Shown: positions 26,407 through 36,024 of the stretch, in pieces | Layout: every line of letters begins with the position of its first letter | How positions within the stretch are numbered: the first letter of the stretch is position 1 | Assembly (NCBI GenBank): GCA_900320905.1 | Contig: ONTZ01000009.1 | Coordinates: 1-64,000 of the forward strand | DNA from: an uncultured Prevotella sp. | GTDB taxonomy: Bacteria; Bacteroidota; Bacteroidia; Bacteroidales; Bacteroidaceae | Length of the DNA stretch: 64,000 nt | Direction of reading: 5' to 3' | Notes under the pieces: generated by a model | Database searches by the model: none | What the model saw: only the letters and a program-made list of their open reading frames with translations | What the model was told of the DNA's origin: nothing | Program-made: the position numbers and the translations under genes

Positions 26407-28038
26407 TGCCTGCTCAAGGGCAAGTGTCTTCGTGGGCTGGTCACAGACCTCTGTGGGACCCCAGTACTGGATAGGACCAGGATAGACGTAGGCCGTCTTG
26501 CGGGCCCACTCGTCACGATGGGCGGCAAACTCCTTGAAGGGAGCACCGTCGAGTTCCACGAGAGCCTTGCGAATCACAGGCTTCATCTCACCGGCACGCT
26601 TCTCCATGTTCATCATCATCGTGATGGGCACACCACCGGCAATCCACTGGTCGGCAGGAGCCGTGGTATTCTTCACAATGGCCATATAGCCAGTCTTGCC
26701 GTTGGCAATCAACTGGGCGGCAGAAGTACCGAGGGCATAGCAGTAGTCAGCGTCGAAGTTAGAAGGCGCAGCGCAGCGTCCCTCGTAACCGAAGAAGTGG
26801 TGCTGAGTACCGAACTTACCCACATACTTGCCTTCCTTCTTCATCCTCTCCAGTTTCTGGGCGACCATCGTAGAGAGCAGTTTCTCGGTCTCGATGAGAG
26901 ATACCTGTACATTTCCGTGAGGATCACGGTCGAGGGCCAACTGACGAGCCACACCTACAGGCAGGCTGTTGAACACGGCGAGGTTCTCGGCTGTGAGGTG
27001 ACTCTTGGCGAAGTCCACCTGCTCGTCACGGCTGATCTCCTTAGCCTCGGGCAGGGCGAGCACATCGTTGAGTTGGGCAATCAGTTTCTTGATGGCTGGG
27101 ATGAACTCGATGACACCCTCGGGGATGATGACAGTACCGAAGTTGTTACCATCAGCAGCACGAACGGCCACAGCGTTGGCGATATAATCCACAATATCGT
27201 CGAGGCTCATGGCCTTGGCCTCCACCTCCTCAGACACAAGGCAGATGTTCGGCTGGGTCTGCAGGGCGCACTCCAGGGCGATGTGAGAAGCCGAGCGGCC
27301 CATCACCTTGATGAAGTGCCAGTACTTGCGGGCAGAGTTACAGTCGCGCTCGATGTTTCCGATGAGTTCTGAATAAGTCTTGCAGGCAGTATCGAAACCG
27401 AAGGAGGTCTCAATCTGATCGTTCTTCAGGTCGCCATCGATGGTCTTCGGGCAACCAATCACCTGTACGCCGTAGTTCTTGGCTGCATAGTACTCGGCCA
27501 GCACACAAGCGTTGGTATTGGAGTCGTCACCGCCGATAATGACGATGGCCTTGATGTCGAGTTCACGAATAATCTCGAGACCCTTCTCAAACTGCTCCAC
27601 CTTCTCGAGTTTCGTACGACCAGAACCGATCATGTCGAAACCGCCGGTGTTACGATACTCGTCGATAATCTCAGGCGTGAGTTCCATGTAGTTGTGGTCT
27701 ACCAGACCGCCAGGACCAAGGATGAAACCGAAGAGACGGTTCTCGGGATTCAGTTTCTTGATCTGGTCGAAAAGACCGGTGATCACATTGTGACCGCCAG
27801 GAGCCTGACCGCCAGAGAGGATGATACCTACGTTCATCTTCTTCGTGTTGGCCTCAGTAGCGGGCTCAAACTCTACGATAGGCATACCGTAGGTGTTGGG
27901 GAACAACTTCTTGATTTCTTCCTGGTCGCCTACACTCTGGGTGGGCTGGCCTTCCTTGATTTTTACTGCACCCTGAAGAGCCTTCGGCAACTTGGGCTGA
28001 TAAGCGGCTCTCGCAATCTGCAATGCACTTTTTTCCAT
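26401..28038 (-). CDS. pfp: Pyrophosphate-dependent 6-phosphofructokinase
   Basis: 545 residues, diphosphate-fructose-6-phosphate 1-phosphotransferase, a reversible glycolytic enzyme that uses PPi instead of ATP. Length matches the long PPi-PFK class. Landmarks: [33 protein letters not shown] (GGDDS marks PPi rather than ATP specificity), [12 protein letters not shown] (PKTIDGD catalytic loop) and [15 protein letters not shown]. Typical of Bacteroidales central metabolism. Minus-strand TAATTTTG box at 28085-28092 upstream. Confidence 0.95.
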   Translation of the reverse strand: MEKSALQIARAAYQPKLPKALQGAVKIKEGQPTQSVGDQEEIKKLFPNTYGMPIVEFEPATEANTKKMNVGIILSGGQAPGGHNVITGLFDQIKKLNPENRLFGFILGPGGLVDHNYMELTPEIIDEYRNTGGFDMIGSGRTKLEKVEQFEKGLEIIRELDIKAIVIIGGDDSNTNACVLAEYYAAKNYGVQVIGCPKTIDGDLKNDQIETSFGFDTACKTYSELIGNIERDCNSARKYWHFIKVMGRSASHIALECALQTQPNICLVSEEVEAKAMSLDDIVDYIANAVAVRAADGNNFGTVIIPEGVIEFIPAIKKLIAQLNDVLALPEAKEISRDEQVDFAKSHLTAENLAVFNSLPVGVARQLALDRDPHGNVQVSLIETEKLLSTMVAQKLERMKKEGKYVGKFGTQHHFFGYEGRCAAPSNFDADYCYALGTSAAQLIANGKTGYMAIVKNTTAPADQWIAGGVPITMMMNMEKRAGEMKPVIRKALVELDGAPFKEFAAHRDEWARKTAYVYPGPIQYWGPTEVCDQPTKTLALEQAK

Positions 28039-28084
28039 AATCTGTTTTTCTTTAAATGTGTGACACTTATTTGTAATTTGCCCG

Positions 28085-28092
28085 CAAAATTA
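28085..28092 (-). promoter_or_regulatory. -7 box for pfp
   Basis: Minus strand TAATTTTG, about 47 bases before the pfp ATG, in a 223-base divergent spacer that is otherwise AT-rich with no further gene. Confidence 0.6.
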
Positions 28093-28165
28093 GTCATTTT
28101 CTGCCAAAAATAAGACAAAAAACATACTAAAATCACCTTTTTAATATTTTTTTGTGATGCAATCC

Positions 28166-28196
28166 TTTGAATTTCAAAGAATATTTTCTATCTTTG
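28166..28196 (+). promoter_or_regulatory. Promoter of the 28262-34253 gene run
   Basis: -33 TTTG (28166-28169) and -7 TATCTTTG (28189-28196) separated by 19 bases. The genes downstream touch or overlap, so this probably drives the run. An AGGAGG-like sequence (28249-28254) precedes the first ATG, which is unusual in this phylum. Confidence 0.75.
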
Positions 28197-28261
28197 CTTA
28201 CTCAATATAGCAAATCATTCAGATTCAAATTAACCAAATATTAAAAAGGAGGAACAATTTT

Positions 28262-28528
28262 ATGGCAAACAAGAGGTCGCTGAAAAAGGCTATTCATCTG
28301 ATCTGTGAAGATCTCTTCGCTGAGGCAATTGCATTATCACTCTATGGTGCAGAAGCACAGCAGCAGAGTGCGAACGCCCTGCTCTTCTCCATCGTGAAGT
28401 TGGAGGACGAGTATGTGTGTCGCATCTCCCACCCCGAACCTGGCATGAAGGCCAGCGACTATTTCAAGGATCTACGGGAGAAATTCAGTGCACAAGTCAA
28501 CGACATCATTGACCAAATGAACGGATAA
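28262..28528 (+). CDS. Small conserved protein of unknown function
   Basis: 88 residues, soluble, no signal peptide. Helical start (SLKKAIHLICEDLFAEAIAL), then a short beta part (EYVCRISHPEPG) and an amphipathic C-terminal helix. I recognise it as a common Bacteroidales hypothetical but know no function. First gene after the promoter and two bases before the acyltransferase gene. Confidence 0.75.
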   Translation: MANKRSLKKAIHLICEDLFAEAIALSLYGAEAQQQSANALLFSIVKLEDEYVCRISHPEPGMKASDYFKDLREKFSAQVNDIIDQMNG

Positions 28529-28530
28529 AG

Positions 28531-29085
28531 ATGGTCAAGGCATTCTGTAAATGGCTCTTGTATAAGAAATGGGGATGGACGCTGAACATCACGGAGGCCC
28601 ATCCCGACAAATATATTATCTGTCTGGCACCTCATACCAGCAACTGGGACTTCATCCTCGGACTCTTATACAGCAGGGCTGAGGGGATGGAGTGTAACTT
28701 TATGATGAAGAAGGAATGGTTCTTCTGGCCCTTGGGTCCGATATTCCGGAAATTAGGCGGCATCCCCGTATACCGGCAGAAGAAGTCCAGTATGACTGAT
28801 GCCATAGCCGAAAGCGCCAAGGCCGAGAAGACCTACCACCTCTGCATCACGCCAGAGGGAACCCGTAGTCCGAACCCCGACTGGAAGAAAGGCTTTTATT
28901 TCATAGCCCTCAAGGCAGGACTCCCCATCCTGCTCTATGGCATTGACTATGAGAAGCGCCTCATTCAGTGTACCAAGACCATTATCCCATCTGGGGACTT
29001 AGAAAACGATATGCGTAACATTAAACTCTACTTCAAGGACTTCCGAGGGAAGATCCCGAATAACTTTACGATAGGAGATGTATAA
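28531..29085 (+). CDS. PlsC-like acyltransferase
   Basis: 184 residues, related to 1-acyl-glycerol-3-phosphate acyltransferases, which move fatty acyl chains to phospholipid or other acceptors at the membrane. The catalytic H-x4-D box is HTSNWD (about residue 29) and the substrate-binding box is TPEGTRS (about 109). Shorter than canonical PlsC (about 240), so the acceptor may differ. Overlaps the next gene by 8 bases. Confidence 0.85.
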   Translation: MVKAFCKWLLYKKWGWTLNITEAHPDKYIICLAPHTSNWDFILGLLYSRAEGMECNFMMKKEWFFWPLGPIFRKLGGIPVYRQKKSSMTDAIAESAKAEKTYHLCITPEGTRSPNPDWKKGFYFIALKAGLPILLYGIDYEKRLIQCTKTIIPSGDLENDMRNIKLYFKDFRGKIPNNFTIGDV

Positions 29086-32065
29086 GGTGAAGAAACAGAA
29101 TCGTTGCCCGATGTGGTGGGTGAAGATGTTGCTGATCCTCTTCACGATTCATCTGTCACCCCTCGCCTATTCCACCTCGCCAGCACAAAAGAGAAAGACC
29201 AAGAAGAAAGTCCAGAAGGTTCAAAAGGCCAAAAAGCCCCAGCCAAGTCCACTGGAAAGATCGCTGACCACCTATTTTGCCAACTATACCGTAACAGGTC
29301 AGCAAATCCGCAACACGATCAGGTTTGACAAGATTGTCATCAATGACTCGAACCAAACGGTGAAAGTCGTTGCCAATGCGGCATTTAGCGAACAGATGTT
29401 CACCCCAGAGGCCGTCCGAAACACATACATCGACATCAAGCATCTGCTCCCAGACAGTCTGCAAGACTGGTCCCTGCGCATTGAGACTGGCGGCTGGGAC
29501 ATCCGTGACCTCGTGGCCAACTATCGCAGGGAACAGCCCGACCCCTCCCGTACCTGGCGTAACATCGACTATCAGGGCAAGCCCTGGGTGGATAATGTCT
29601 CACGCCCCTACACCATCTACAAAGGGCTGCAAAACCGTCACCTCTGCGTCTGGGCCAGTCATGGCATCTACTACAATATCTCCAAGAATGAATGGCAGTG
29701 GCAACGCCCACCCCTCTTCGGTACCTGCGAGGATCTCTTCACACAGACCATCGTCACGCCCTATCTGATTCCGATGCTGGAGAAGGCTGGTGCCGTGGTG
29801 TTTACACCCCGTGAGCGCGACTGGCAGAAAAATGAGGTCATCGTGGATAACGACAGCATCGCCACAGGCTATACGGAACAGACAGGCCAGTGGCAAGATG
29901 CCCCACAGCCCGGCTTCGCCCTACATCAGGGCAACTACGTGGATCATGAGAATACCTTTGAGGCAGGTACCGTCCGTATGACAGCCACTACCAGACAGGC
30001 ACAACACCAAAGCCTGATCACCTACCAGCCTACCATCCCCGAGGCAGGACGCTATGCCGTCTATGTCAGTTATCAGACTGTTGAAGGCAGTATCGATGAT
30101 GCCCGTTACACGGTGTGGCATCAGGGTATAGCCACCGAGTTCCACGTCAATCAGCAGATGGGTGGCTCTACCTGGGTCTATTTAGGCACCTTCGACTTCG
30201 ACGAGGGCAACAGTGAACACAACCGTGTGACGCTCTCCAACCTCAGTGCCTCGAAAGGTATCGTGACGGCCGACGCCGTACGCTTCGGAGGGGGCATGGG
30301 CAACATCGAGCGTGGCGGAAAACTCAGCGGGATGCCCCGTTGTCTGGAAGGCTCCCGCTATTTCGCCCAATGGGCAGGTATGCCATACGAGGTCTATAGT
30401 ACAAAAGAGGGACAGGACGACTATGGCGATGACATCAATGCACGCTCCTGGATGACCAACCTGCTCTCCGGCGGTTCATGCTATCTGCCGGATACCACTG
30501 GGCGTAAGGTGCCCATCGAACTGTCACTGGCCGTCCATAGTGATGCCGGCTACACCAAAGATGGTAAGAGCAACACAGGTACGCTCAGCATCTGCATGAC
30601 TACCTTCCGTGACTCCACCCTCAATGCCGGTTTTACCCGACTGGCCTCCCGTGACTTTGCCGACGAACTGCTGTCCAGTCTACCCCGTGACATCTACAAG
30701 AAGTACGGACAGTGGCACACCCGTGAACTCTACGACCGCAACTATTCCGAGTGCCGAGTGCCCGAGGTGCCGAGTGCCATCCTCGAAACGCTGTCGCACC
30801 AGAATTTCGCCGATATGCGTATGGCACAGGATCCCAACTTCCGTTTCGACCTGGCACGCTCTATCTATAAGGTCATGCTCCGTTATACAGCCCGCATGCA
30901 TGGTGTTCCCTACGTCGTACAGCCCCTTATGCCGGAGAATGTCAGCGTCACCCTCTCCACACAGGGCGAGGCGCTCATCAACTGGTTTGCAGTGGAGGAT
31001 CCATTAGAGCCATCAGCCACCCCCACCTCTTATATCTTATACACAGCCAGGGACGATGAAGGTTTCGACAATGGGCAGTGGCTCAATTCACCTGTTACGT
31101 CAGCCACCGTCAAGTTGGAACCCGGCGTGCTGTATTCCTTCCGCGTGGCAGCCGTCAATGCCGGCGGCGAGAGTTTCCCCAGCGAGGTAGTGTCAGCACT
31201 CTACAATCCTTCTGCTAAGAAAAAGATACTGATTGTCAATGGTTTCCACCGTCTCGCTTCACCTGAGGTAGAGGATGGACTGGTGAGTCAGGGGTTCCAT
31301 CTGGAAGATGATCTTGGCGTGAGTTACGGACTGACAGCCGGTTGGCGAGGGTACCAGAAAAACTTCGACCGTACCAAGGCTGGCAAGGAAGGCCCTGGCG
31401 GGTTAGGCTTCACCAACGACTCATTGGCAGGTCATTTCTTTGCAGGCAATGACTTCAACTATGTCCGCACTCATGCGAAGGCCATAGCCGCCGCCAACCG
31501 CTATAGCATTGCCAGTTGTTCGTCAGGTGCCCTCGAGAACGGTCCTGTGCCTGCTGCCGACTATGCCCTCATCGACCTCATTCTCGGACTGGAGCGCAAC
31601 GACGGCTACTCACTGGGGCAGTACAAGACCTTTACACCCGGACTGCAAGACCGTCTGCGCACCTATACCTCGCAGGGCGGTGCACTGCTGGTCAGCGGCA
31701 GTTACATCGGTCGCGACATGCTCTCACAACAAGACCGCCAGTTCCTGTATCAAGTACTGAAATGCCAGTACGGCGGCACCAATACCGACTCGTTGCAGAG
31801 TGATACCATCCAGGGATTAGGTCTCACCTTCACCTTCCACCGTCAGCCCACCCATCGGCATTACGCAGCGCAGCATCCAGACAACCTGTTCCCCGTCGAC
31901 CCTGCCTTCGCTGCCATGAAATACGGCGACAACCAGTCGGCCTGCGTGGCATACAGCAGTGTTGACTACCGTGTGCTCACCATGGGATTCCCCTTCGAGT
32001 GCATCTGCGAGGAACAGCGTCGCGAGGCCATCATGCGAGGCATCTTAAATTTCCTATTACAATAA
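29078..32065 (+). CDS. Secreted amidase-like protein with inserted golvesin-type domain and Fn3
   Basis: 995 residues with an export signal (LLILFTIHLSPLAYSTS) followed by a Lys-rich stretch. The part around 190-260 and again 430-610 resembles an N-acetylmuramoyl-L-alanine amidase (Amidase_3: LAVHSDAGYTKDGKSNTGTL, PSAILETLSHQNFADM) that is split by an insert (about 275-410) resembling the golvesin/xanthan-lyase C-terminal domain (AGRYAVYVSYQTVEGSIDDA). A fibronectin type III domain lies near 630-710, then a large C-terminal domain of unknown role. Such proteins are often called xanthan lyases in databases; peptidoglycan amidase is my preferred reading. Confidence 0.7.
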   Translation: MYKVKKQNRCPMWWVKMLLILFTIHLSPLAYSTSPAQKRKTKKKVQKVQKAKKPQPSPLERSLTTYFANYTVTGQQIRNTIRFDKIVINDSNQTVKVVANAAFSEQMFTPEAVRNTYIDIKHLLPDSLQDWSLRIETGGWDIRDLVANYRREQPDPSRTWRNIDYQGKPWVDNVSRPYTIYKGLQNRHLCVWASHGIYYNISKNEWQWQRPPLFGTCEDLFTQTIVTPYLIPMLEKAGAVVFTPRERDWQKNEVIVDNDSIATGYTEQTGQWQDAPQPGFALHQGNYVDHENTFEAGTVRMTATTRQAQHQSLITYQPTIPEAGRYAVYVSYQTVEGSIDDARYTVWHQGIATEFHVNQQMGGSTWVYLGTFDFDEGNSEHNRVTLSNLSASKGIVTADAVRFGGGMGNIERGGKLSGMPRCLEGSRYFAQWAGMPYEVYSTKEGQDDYGDDINARSWMTNLLSGGSCYLPDTTGRKVPIELSLAVHSDAGYTKDGKSNTGTLSICMTTFRDSTLNAGFTRLASRDFADELLSSLPRDIYKKYGQWHTRELYDRNYSECRVPEVPSAILETLSHQNFADMRMAQDPNFRFDLARSIYKVMLRYTARMHGVPYVVQPLMPENVSVTLSTQGEALINWFAVEDPLEPSATPTSYILYTARDDEGFDNGQWLNSPVTSATVKLEPGVLYSFRVAAVNAGGESFPSEVVSALYNPSAKKKILIVNGFHRLASPEVEDGLVSQGFHLEDDLGVSYGLTAGWRGYQKNFDRTKAGKEGPGGLGFTNDSLAGHFFAGNDFNYVRTHAKAIAAANRYSIASCSSGALENGPVPAADYALIDLILGLERNDGYSLGQYKTFTPGLQDRLRTYTSQGGALLVSGSYIGRDMLSQQDRQFLYQVLKCQYGGTNTDSLQSDTIQGLGLTFTFHRQPTHRHYAAQHPDNLFPVDPAFAAMKYGDNQSACVAYSSVDYRVLTMGFPFECICEEQRREAIMRGILNFLLQ

Positions 32066-32085
32066 TCACTAAAACCTATACGTGT

Positions 32086-32430
32086 ATGAAGATTCAAGCA
32101 AACTCATCAGGAACCAGAAGTATCGATGTGAAGGACGAGCACCTGCACACCATCGAGAAGTACCAACTCTTCCGTGACCTCATCGACTCCAACGGCTATG
32201 TCGACGAACAAGTGCTCGACAAGTTGAAACTCAATGTCCGTGCCCTGCTCGAATCACAGGCCGGAATCGACAAGGATCTCCTCGACCTCTGTCTCGACGT
32301 GATCTATCACCCCAACATGAAGGCATTCGGTCTGCAGCAACTCGTACTCCAGTACATCAACTGGAAGAATCTGGGTAACGAGAACCTCGGCATGACGACA
32401 CGTGCATTCCAAGGAACACCCTTCAATTGA
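32086..32430 (+). CDS. Conserved protein of unknown function
   Basis: 114 residues from ATG 32086 (MKIQANSSGTRSIDVKDE); the frame is open further upstream but overlaps the previous gene. Soluble, mostly helical, no motif I can name. Its TGA overlaps the ATG of the YgiQ gene, pointing to coupled translation. Confidence 0.7.
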   Translation: MKIQANSSGTRSIDVKDEHLHTIEKYQLFRDLIDSNGYVDEQVLDKLKLNVRALLESQAGIDKDLLDLCLDVIYHPNMKAFGLQQLVLQYINWKNLGNENLGMTTRAFQGTPFN

Positions 32431-34253
32431 TGGATTACAGGCTGACGGATTTTCTGCCAACGACGAAGAAGGAGTTGGAACTACGGGGATGGGATGAAGT
32501 AGATGTCATCCTGTTTTCGGCTGATGCATACGTCGACCATCCGTCGTTTGGTGCTGCTGTCATCGGAAGGACGCTGGAGGCAGCGGGCTATCGCGTGGCC
32601 ATCGTGCCACAGCCAGACTGGCACGGTGACTTCCGTGACTTCAAGAAACTCGGTCGGCCCCGTCTCTTCTTCGGTGTTGCTCCGGGGTGCATGGACTCGA
32701 TGGTGAACAAGTACACCGCCAACCGTCGTCTGCGCTCCGAAGATGCGTATAGTCCCGACGGGCGCCACGACATGCGACCGGAATACCCCACCATCGTCTA
32801 CACCAAAATCCTCAAGCAACTCTTTCCCGATGTGCCCGTCATCCTTGGCGGCATCGAGGCCTCCATGCGCCGTCTCACCCACTACGACTATTGGCAGGAT
32901 CAACTACGCCCCTGTATCCTCTGCGACTCAGGTGCCGACATGATCACCTACGGCATGGGCGAAAAGACCACCCTTGAACTGGCCAGAAGACTGAGTGAGG
33001 GCGAGCGTCTCCGTGATATCCGCGACATTCCGCAGACCGTCTATCTCGCCCGTAAGGAGGATATCCCCGGCGGTATCCGTGAAGACGATATCATGCTGCA
33101 CAGTCATGAGGAATGCCTGCGCAACAAGCGCGCCCAGGCCGAGAACTTCCGCTACATTGAGGAACAGTCGAACATGATGCATGCCAGTCGACTGCTACAG
33201 GGCATCAACGGCCGCTTCGTCGTGGTCAATCCTCCCTACCCGCCGATGACCACCGAGGAACTCGATGCCTCGTTTGACCTGCCCTACACCCGCCTACCGC
33301 ACCCCAAATACAAAGGCAAGCGCATCCCTGCCTTCGAGATGATTAAGTTCTCGGTCAATATCCACCGTGGATGCTTCGGCGGCTGTGCCTTCTGCACCAT
33401 CTCCGCCCATCAGGGCAAGTTCATCACCTGCCGTTCCAAGGAGAGTATCCTCAAAGAAGTGAAGCAAGTGATGCAGATGCCCGACTTCAAGGGTTACCTC
33501 AGCGACCTCGGCGGTCCCTCTGCCAATATGTATGGCATGGGAGGACGCAACAAGAACGCCTGTGAGAAATGTAAGCGACCCTCGTGCATCCATCCGCAGA
33601 TCTGTCCGAACCTCGACACCAACCACCAGAAACTCCTCGACATCTACCATGCCGTCGATGCCCTGCCCGGCATCAAGAAGAGTTTCATCGGCAGTGGCGT
33701 GCGCTACGACCTATTGCTCTATCGCAGCAAGGATGAGGCCGCCAACCGAGCCGCCCAGCAGTATACCCGTGAACTCATCTGCCGCCACGTGTCAGGACGT
33801 CTGAAAGTGGCTCCTGAGCATACCAGCGACCGTGTGTTGCGTCTCATGCGCAAACCCTCGTTCCAGCAGTTCTATGAGTTCAAGCGCATCTTCGACCGCA
33901 TCAACCGCGAGGAGCGCCTCAACCAGCAACTTATCCCCTACTTCATCTCGTCGCACCCAGGCTGTCAGGAGGCAGATATGGCTGAACTCGCCGTGCTCAC
34001 CAAGGAACTCGACTTCCATCTGGAGCAGGTGCAGGACTTCACGCCGACACCGATGACCATCGCCACAGAGACGTGGTATACGGGCTTCGACCCCTACACC
34101 CTCGAACCGGTCTTCTCCGCCAAGTCGCCCCGTGAAAAACTCGCCCAGCGGCAGTATTTCTTCTGGTACAAGCCCGAGGAGCGCCGTCACATCGAACAGA
34201 GTCTGCGCCGTATCGGTCGCCCCGACCTCATCAAAAAACTCTACCGTAAGTAA
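32430..34253 (+). CDS. YgiQ-family radical SAM protein
   Basis: 607 residues from ATG 32430. An N-terminal domain (LPTTKKELELRGWDEVDVIL) precedes the radical SAM core with the cluster motif HRGCFGGCAFC (C-x3-C-x2-C, near residue 315). A second Cys-rich stretch (ACEKCKRPSCIHPQICPN) and a C-terminal YgiQ domain follow. YgiQ proteins are widespread but their substrate is unknown to me. Stop/start overlap with the upstream gene. Confidence 0.92.
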   Translation: MDYRLTDFLPTTKKELELRGWDEVDVILFSADAYVDHPSFGAAVIGRTLEAAGYRVAIVPQPDWHGDFRDFKKLGRPRLFFGVAPGCMDSMVNKYTANRRLRSEDAYSPDGRHDMRPEYPTIVYTKILKQLFPDVPVILGGIEASMRRLTHYDYWQDQLRPCILCDSGADMITYGMGEKTTLELARRLSEGERLRDIRDIPQTVYLARKEDIPGGIREDDIMLHSHEECLRNKRAQAENFRYIEEQSNMMHASRLLQGINGRFVVVNPPYPPMTTEELDASFDLPYTRLPHPKYKGKRIPAFEMIKFSVNIHRGCFGGCAFCTISAHQGKFITCRSKESILKEVKQVMQMPDFKGYLSDLGGPSANMYGMGGRNKNACEKCKRPSCIHPQICPNLDTNHQKLLDIYHAVDALPGIKKSFIGSGVRYDLLLYRSKDEAANRAAQQYTRELICRHVSGRLKVAPEHTSDRVLRLMRKPSFQQFYEFKRIFDRINREERLNQQLIPYFISSHPGCQEADMAELAVLTKELDFHLEQVQDFTPTPMTIATETWYTGFDPYTLEPVFSAKSPREKLAQRQYFFWYKPEERRHIEQSLRRIGRPDLIKKLYRK

Positions 34254-34269
34254 GTTTTCCCACCAAATA

Positions 34270-34301
34270 TTTGTCTGTTTGCGAAAAAATGTCTAACTTT
34301 G
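34270..34301 (+). promoter_or_regulatory. Promoter of tRNA-Arg
   Basis: -33 TTTG (34270-34273) and -7 TAACTTTG (34294-34301), 20 bases apart, ending 21 bases before the tRNA. Confidence 0.75.
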
Positions 34302-34322
34302 CAGCCGCAAATCAAAAAGGAT

Positions 34323-34399
<77 letters not shown>

Positions 34400-34407
34400 A
34401 AGCAAAA

Positions 34408-34444
34408 GGAAAGGGCCTCCGAATGGAAGCCCCTTCATTTTTAT
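34408..34444 (+). terminator. Terminator after tRNA-Arg
   Basis: GGGCCTCC and GGAAGCCCC form an imperfect hairpin around GAAT, followed by TTCATTTTTAT. It reaches the stop of the convergent M15 gene and may serve both. Confidence 0.7.
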
Positions 34445-34917
34445 CGCATATCGAAGAGTATCTTGCGGCGGTTGTCCTTCGGGCGCACAGCAAAATGCAC
34501 CCAGTAGGTCGTGCCTCGCTTCTCCTGAATCAGTTCGTCAAGGCCCCAGCCGTTCTCGTCAGCCGTGTCAAGCAGGATACAGGCGTAGCGGATCATCTGT
34601 TCTGGCCCAGCACATCGGATGTCTACGGCGCAGCCCGTCAGATGGTTTGAGCCCTTCGCACCGCCACAGAGACGGTTCACCTCCTCGCTCCGATACCCAG
34701 AGGTAATCACCACAGGAATCTCCTCCACCCCATCGCCATAAAGGCGATTGTACCGTTCTCTGAGCAGTTCCAGCCACAGGCAGAGTCGCGTCAGGTTCTC
34801 GATGGCCACATGGCTCGGAATGTTCCCATCCTGTGGATGATAACTTGTTTTCGTCAACTCCCCCAACGTAAAGTGCTGGGAGAGTTTCTTGTTCTTATTA
34901 ATCGTTACTTCCATCAT
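34441..34917 (-). CDS. M15-type D-Ala-D-Ala carboxypeptidase-like protein
   Basis: 158 residues, no signal peptide. Related to peptidase M15A/VanY-like zinc enzymes that trim peptidoglycan peptides. Zinc-site landmarks: ITSGYRSEEVNRLCGG, SNHLTGCAVDIRC (the H-x6-D pair) and TYWVHFAV (last His). Compact forms like this are common next to HU-like and smalltalk genes and in phage-derived regions of Bacteroidales, where they may act as endolysins; that role is inferred. Confidence 0.85.
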   Translation of the reverse strand: MMEVTINKNKKLSQHFTLGELTKTSYHPQDGNIPSHVAIENLTRLCLWLELLRERYNRLYGDGVEEIPVVITSGYRSEEVNRLCGGAKGSNHLTGCAVDIRCAGPEQMIRYACILLDTADENGWGLDELIQEKRGTTYWVHFAVRPKDNRRKILFDMR

Positions 34918-34939
34918 GCAAATTATTAAAAACTAAAAT

Positions 34940-34961
34940 CGACGTTTCGACGTTTCGACGC
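34940..34961. repeat. 8-nt tandem repeat CGACGTTT
   Basis: Two full units CGACGTTT and a partial CGACGC, 22 bases upstream of the M15 gene. Each unit carries CGACG. Copy number low. Confidence 0.6.
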
Positions 34962-35029
34962 TTTTGTTATTTACAAGAATTCGCTCTTATTCCTGCTTAC
35001 AAAAATTAACACGAAGTTGAAGACAAAAA

Positions 35030-35061
35030 TTTGGAATCGGACGATATTATGAGTACCTTTG
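35030..35061 (+). promoter_or_regulatory. Promoter of the HU-like gene
   Basis: -33 TTTG (35030-35033) and -7 TACCTTTG (35054-35061), 20 bases apart. It leaves a 150-base 5' leader. Confidence 0.75.
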
Positions 35062-35091
35062 CAGTGTCAAAAGTGAGATGATTTTTTTGTG

Positions 35092-35135
35092 GCCTGCCCA
35101 TGGCGGAAAAATTTCCAAGGCGCGCAGGCATTTTT
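35092..35135 (+). promoter_or_regulatory. Hairpin with T tract in the HU-like gene leader
   Basis: GCCTGC (35092-35097) pairs with GCAGGC (35124-35129), with possible inner pairing (GGAAA/TTTCC), followed by ATTTTT. It lies between promoter and gene and could be an attenuator. The rest of the 301-base gap 34918-35218 holds no gene. Confidence 0.45.
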
Positions 35136-35218
35136 ACCTAACTGGAGCCCGAAAATGAGTCGAACGAATGACATGAGAAAAAATTAAACAATTTATTAAC
35201 CATTAAACATTAACCATT

Positions 35219-35818
35219 ATGGCATTGAAAGTAAAAGCAATTGAGAAGAACATTAAGTTCACGAAGAATCCGAACGATCCCGGTGTGTGGCGCTATGTGA
35301 TGCAGCCTGAACTCTACATCGCCCTGAGTCAAGAGAAGGTGATCAAGGAGGCTGCCCTGCGCTCGGGTGTGAGTAAGGGCGTGATGCGTGCCTGCTGGGA
35401 CGCTGCCGGTGAGGTGATCAAGGCGTGGGCGACCGAGGGTCACAGCGTGGCACTGCCCGGACTGGGAAGCATGCGCTTCGGCCTGCGCGCCAAGAGTGTG
35501 GAGAAGGTGGAGGATGTGAAGTCATCGCTGATCAGCGCCCGCCGTATCATCTTCACGCCTGCCGTTGACCTGAAGGACGAGTTGGCCAGCACGGCCGTGC
35601 AGATCACCTGCTACGACCGCACGGGTAAGGAGGTGAAGCGTGTGACCTCTGCCGACGACGGCATCATCGAGGATCCCGAGAACACCAACACCGGCGAGAA
35701 CACCAACACGGGCGAGAGCCAGGGCGGCAACAGTGGCAGCACCAGCCAAGGCGGTGACAACACCGGAGGCGACAATGGCGGTGGCGGTGGCGACAACGGC
35801 GACGATCCGGATCAGTGA
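35219..35818 (+). CDS. HU-family DNA-binding protein with low-complexity tail
   Basis: 199 residues. The first about 125 form a divergent HU/IHF-like domain of the Bacteroidales type (VIKEAALRSGVSKGVMRACW, VALPGLGSMRFGLRAKSV). Residues from about 155 are a Gly/Asn/Asp/Glu-rich tail with a repeated NTGE unit (ENTNTGENTNTGES) that is almost certainly disordered and acidic. Probably a nucleoid-associated protein; target unknown. The stop codon lies within a heptamer array shared with the next small gene. Confidence 0.85.
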   Translation: MALKVKAIEKNIKFTKNPNDPGVWRYVMQPELYIALSQEKVIKEAALRSGVSKGVMRACWDAAGEVIKAWATEGHSVALPGLGSMRFGLRAKSVEKVEDVKSSLISARRIIFTPAVDLKDELASTAVQITCYDRTGKEVKRVTSADDGIIEDPENTNTGENTNTGESQGGNSGSTSQGGDNTGGDNGGGGGDNGDDPDQ

Positions 35819-35865
35819 ACTAAGAACTAAGAGGAAAGAACTTAGAACTAAGAACTATGAGAAAG
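35817..35865. repeat. Heptamer array GAACTAA x6 between HU-like and smalltalk genes
   Basis: Units GAACTAA, GAACTAA, GAGGAAA, GAACTTA, GAACTAA, GAACTAT, then GAGAAAG. The array contains the HU-like stop (TGA) at one end and the smalltalk ATG at the other, so it sets the whole intergenic spacing. Confidence 0.88.
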
Positions 35866-35967
35866 AAAGGATTCATTGAGATTGCGGTGAAGGTGATAGT
35901 AGCCGCTCTCACAGCCTTCCTGACGGCCATCACGACAACCAGTTGCACGGGTCACGGCCCATTCTAA
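35857..35967 (+). CDS. Smalltalk protein (36 residues)
   Basis: MRKKGFIEIAVKVIVAALTA followed by FLTAITTTSCTGHGPF: a basic start, one hydrophobic helix and a Cys near the end. Size, sequence style and position after an HU-like gene fit the small Bacteroidales family named smalltalk. It probably sits in the inner membrane or is a tiny lipoprotein; function unknown. It is short enough to be missed by most gene finders. Confidence 0.8.
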   Translation: MRKKGFIEIAVKVIVAALTAFLTAITTTSCTGHGPF

Positions 35968-35984
35968 CCCATTCTAACTATGTG

Positions 35985-36024
35985 AAAAAAGTCGAAAGTT
36001 TTGAGGCTTTCGGCTTTTTTTTTG
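35985..36024 (+). terminator. Terminator after smalltalk
   Basis: CGAAAG pairs with CTTTCG around a TTTTGAGG loop, extended by AAG/CTT, and is followed by nine Ts. The T run merges with the -33 TTTG of the next promoter. Confidence 0.8.

Noticed and set aside
35092..35135. Known riboswitch in the HU-like gene leader
   Set aside because: One hairpin with a T tract is visible, but I cannot match it to any riboswitch class.
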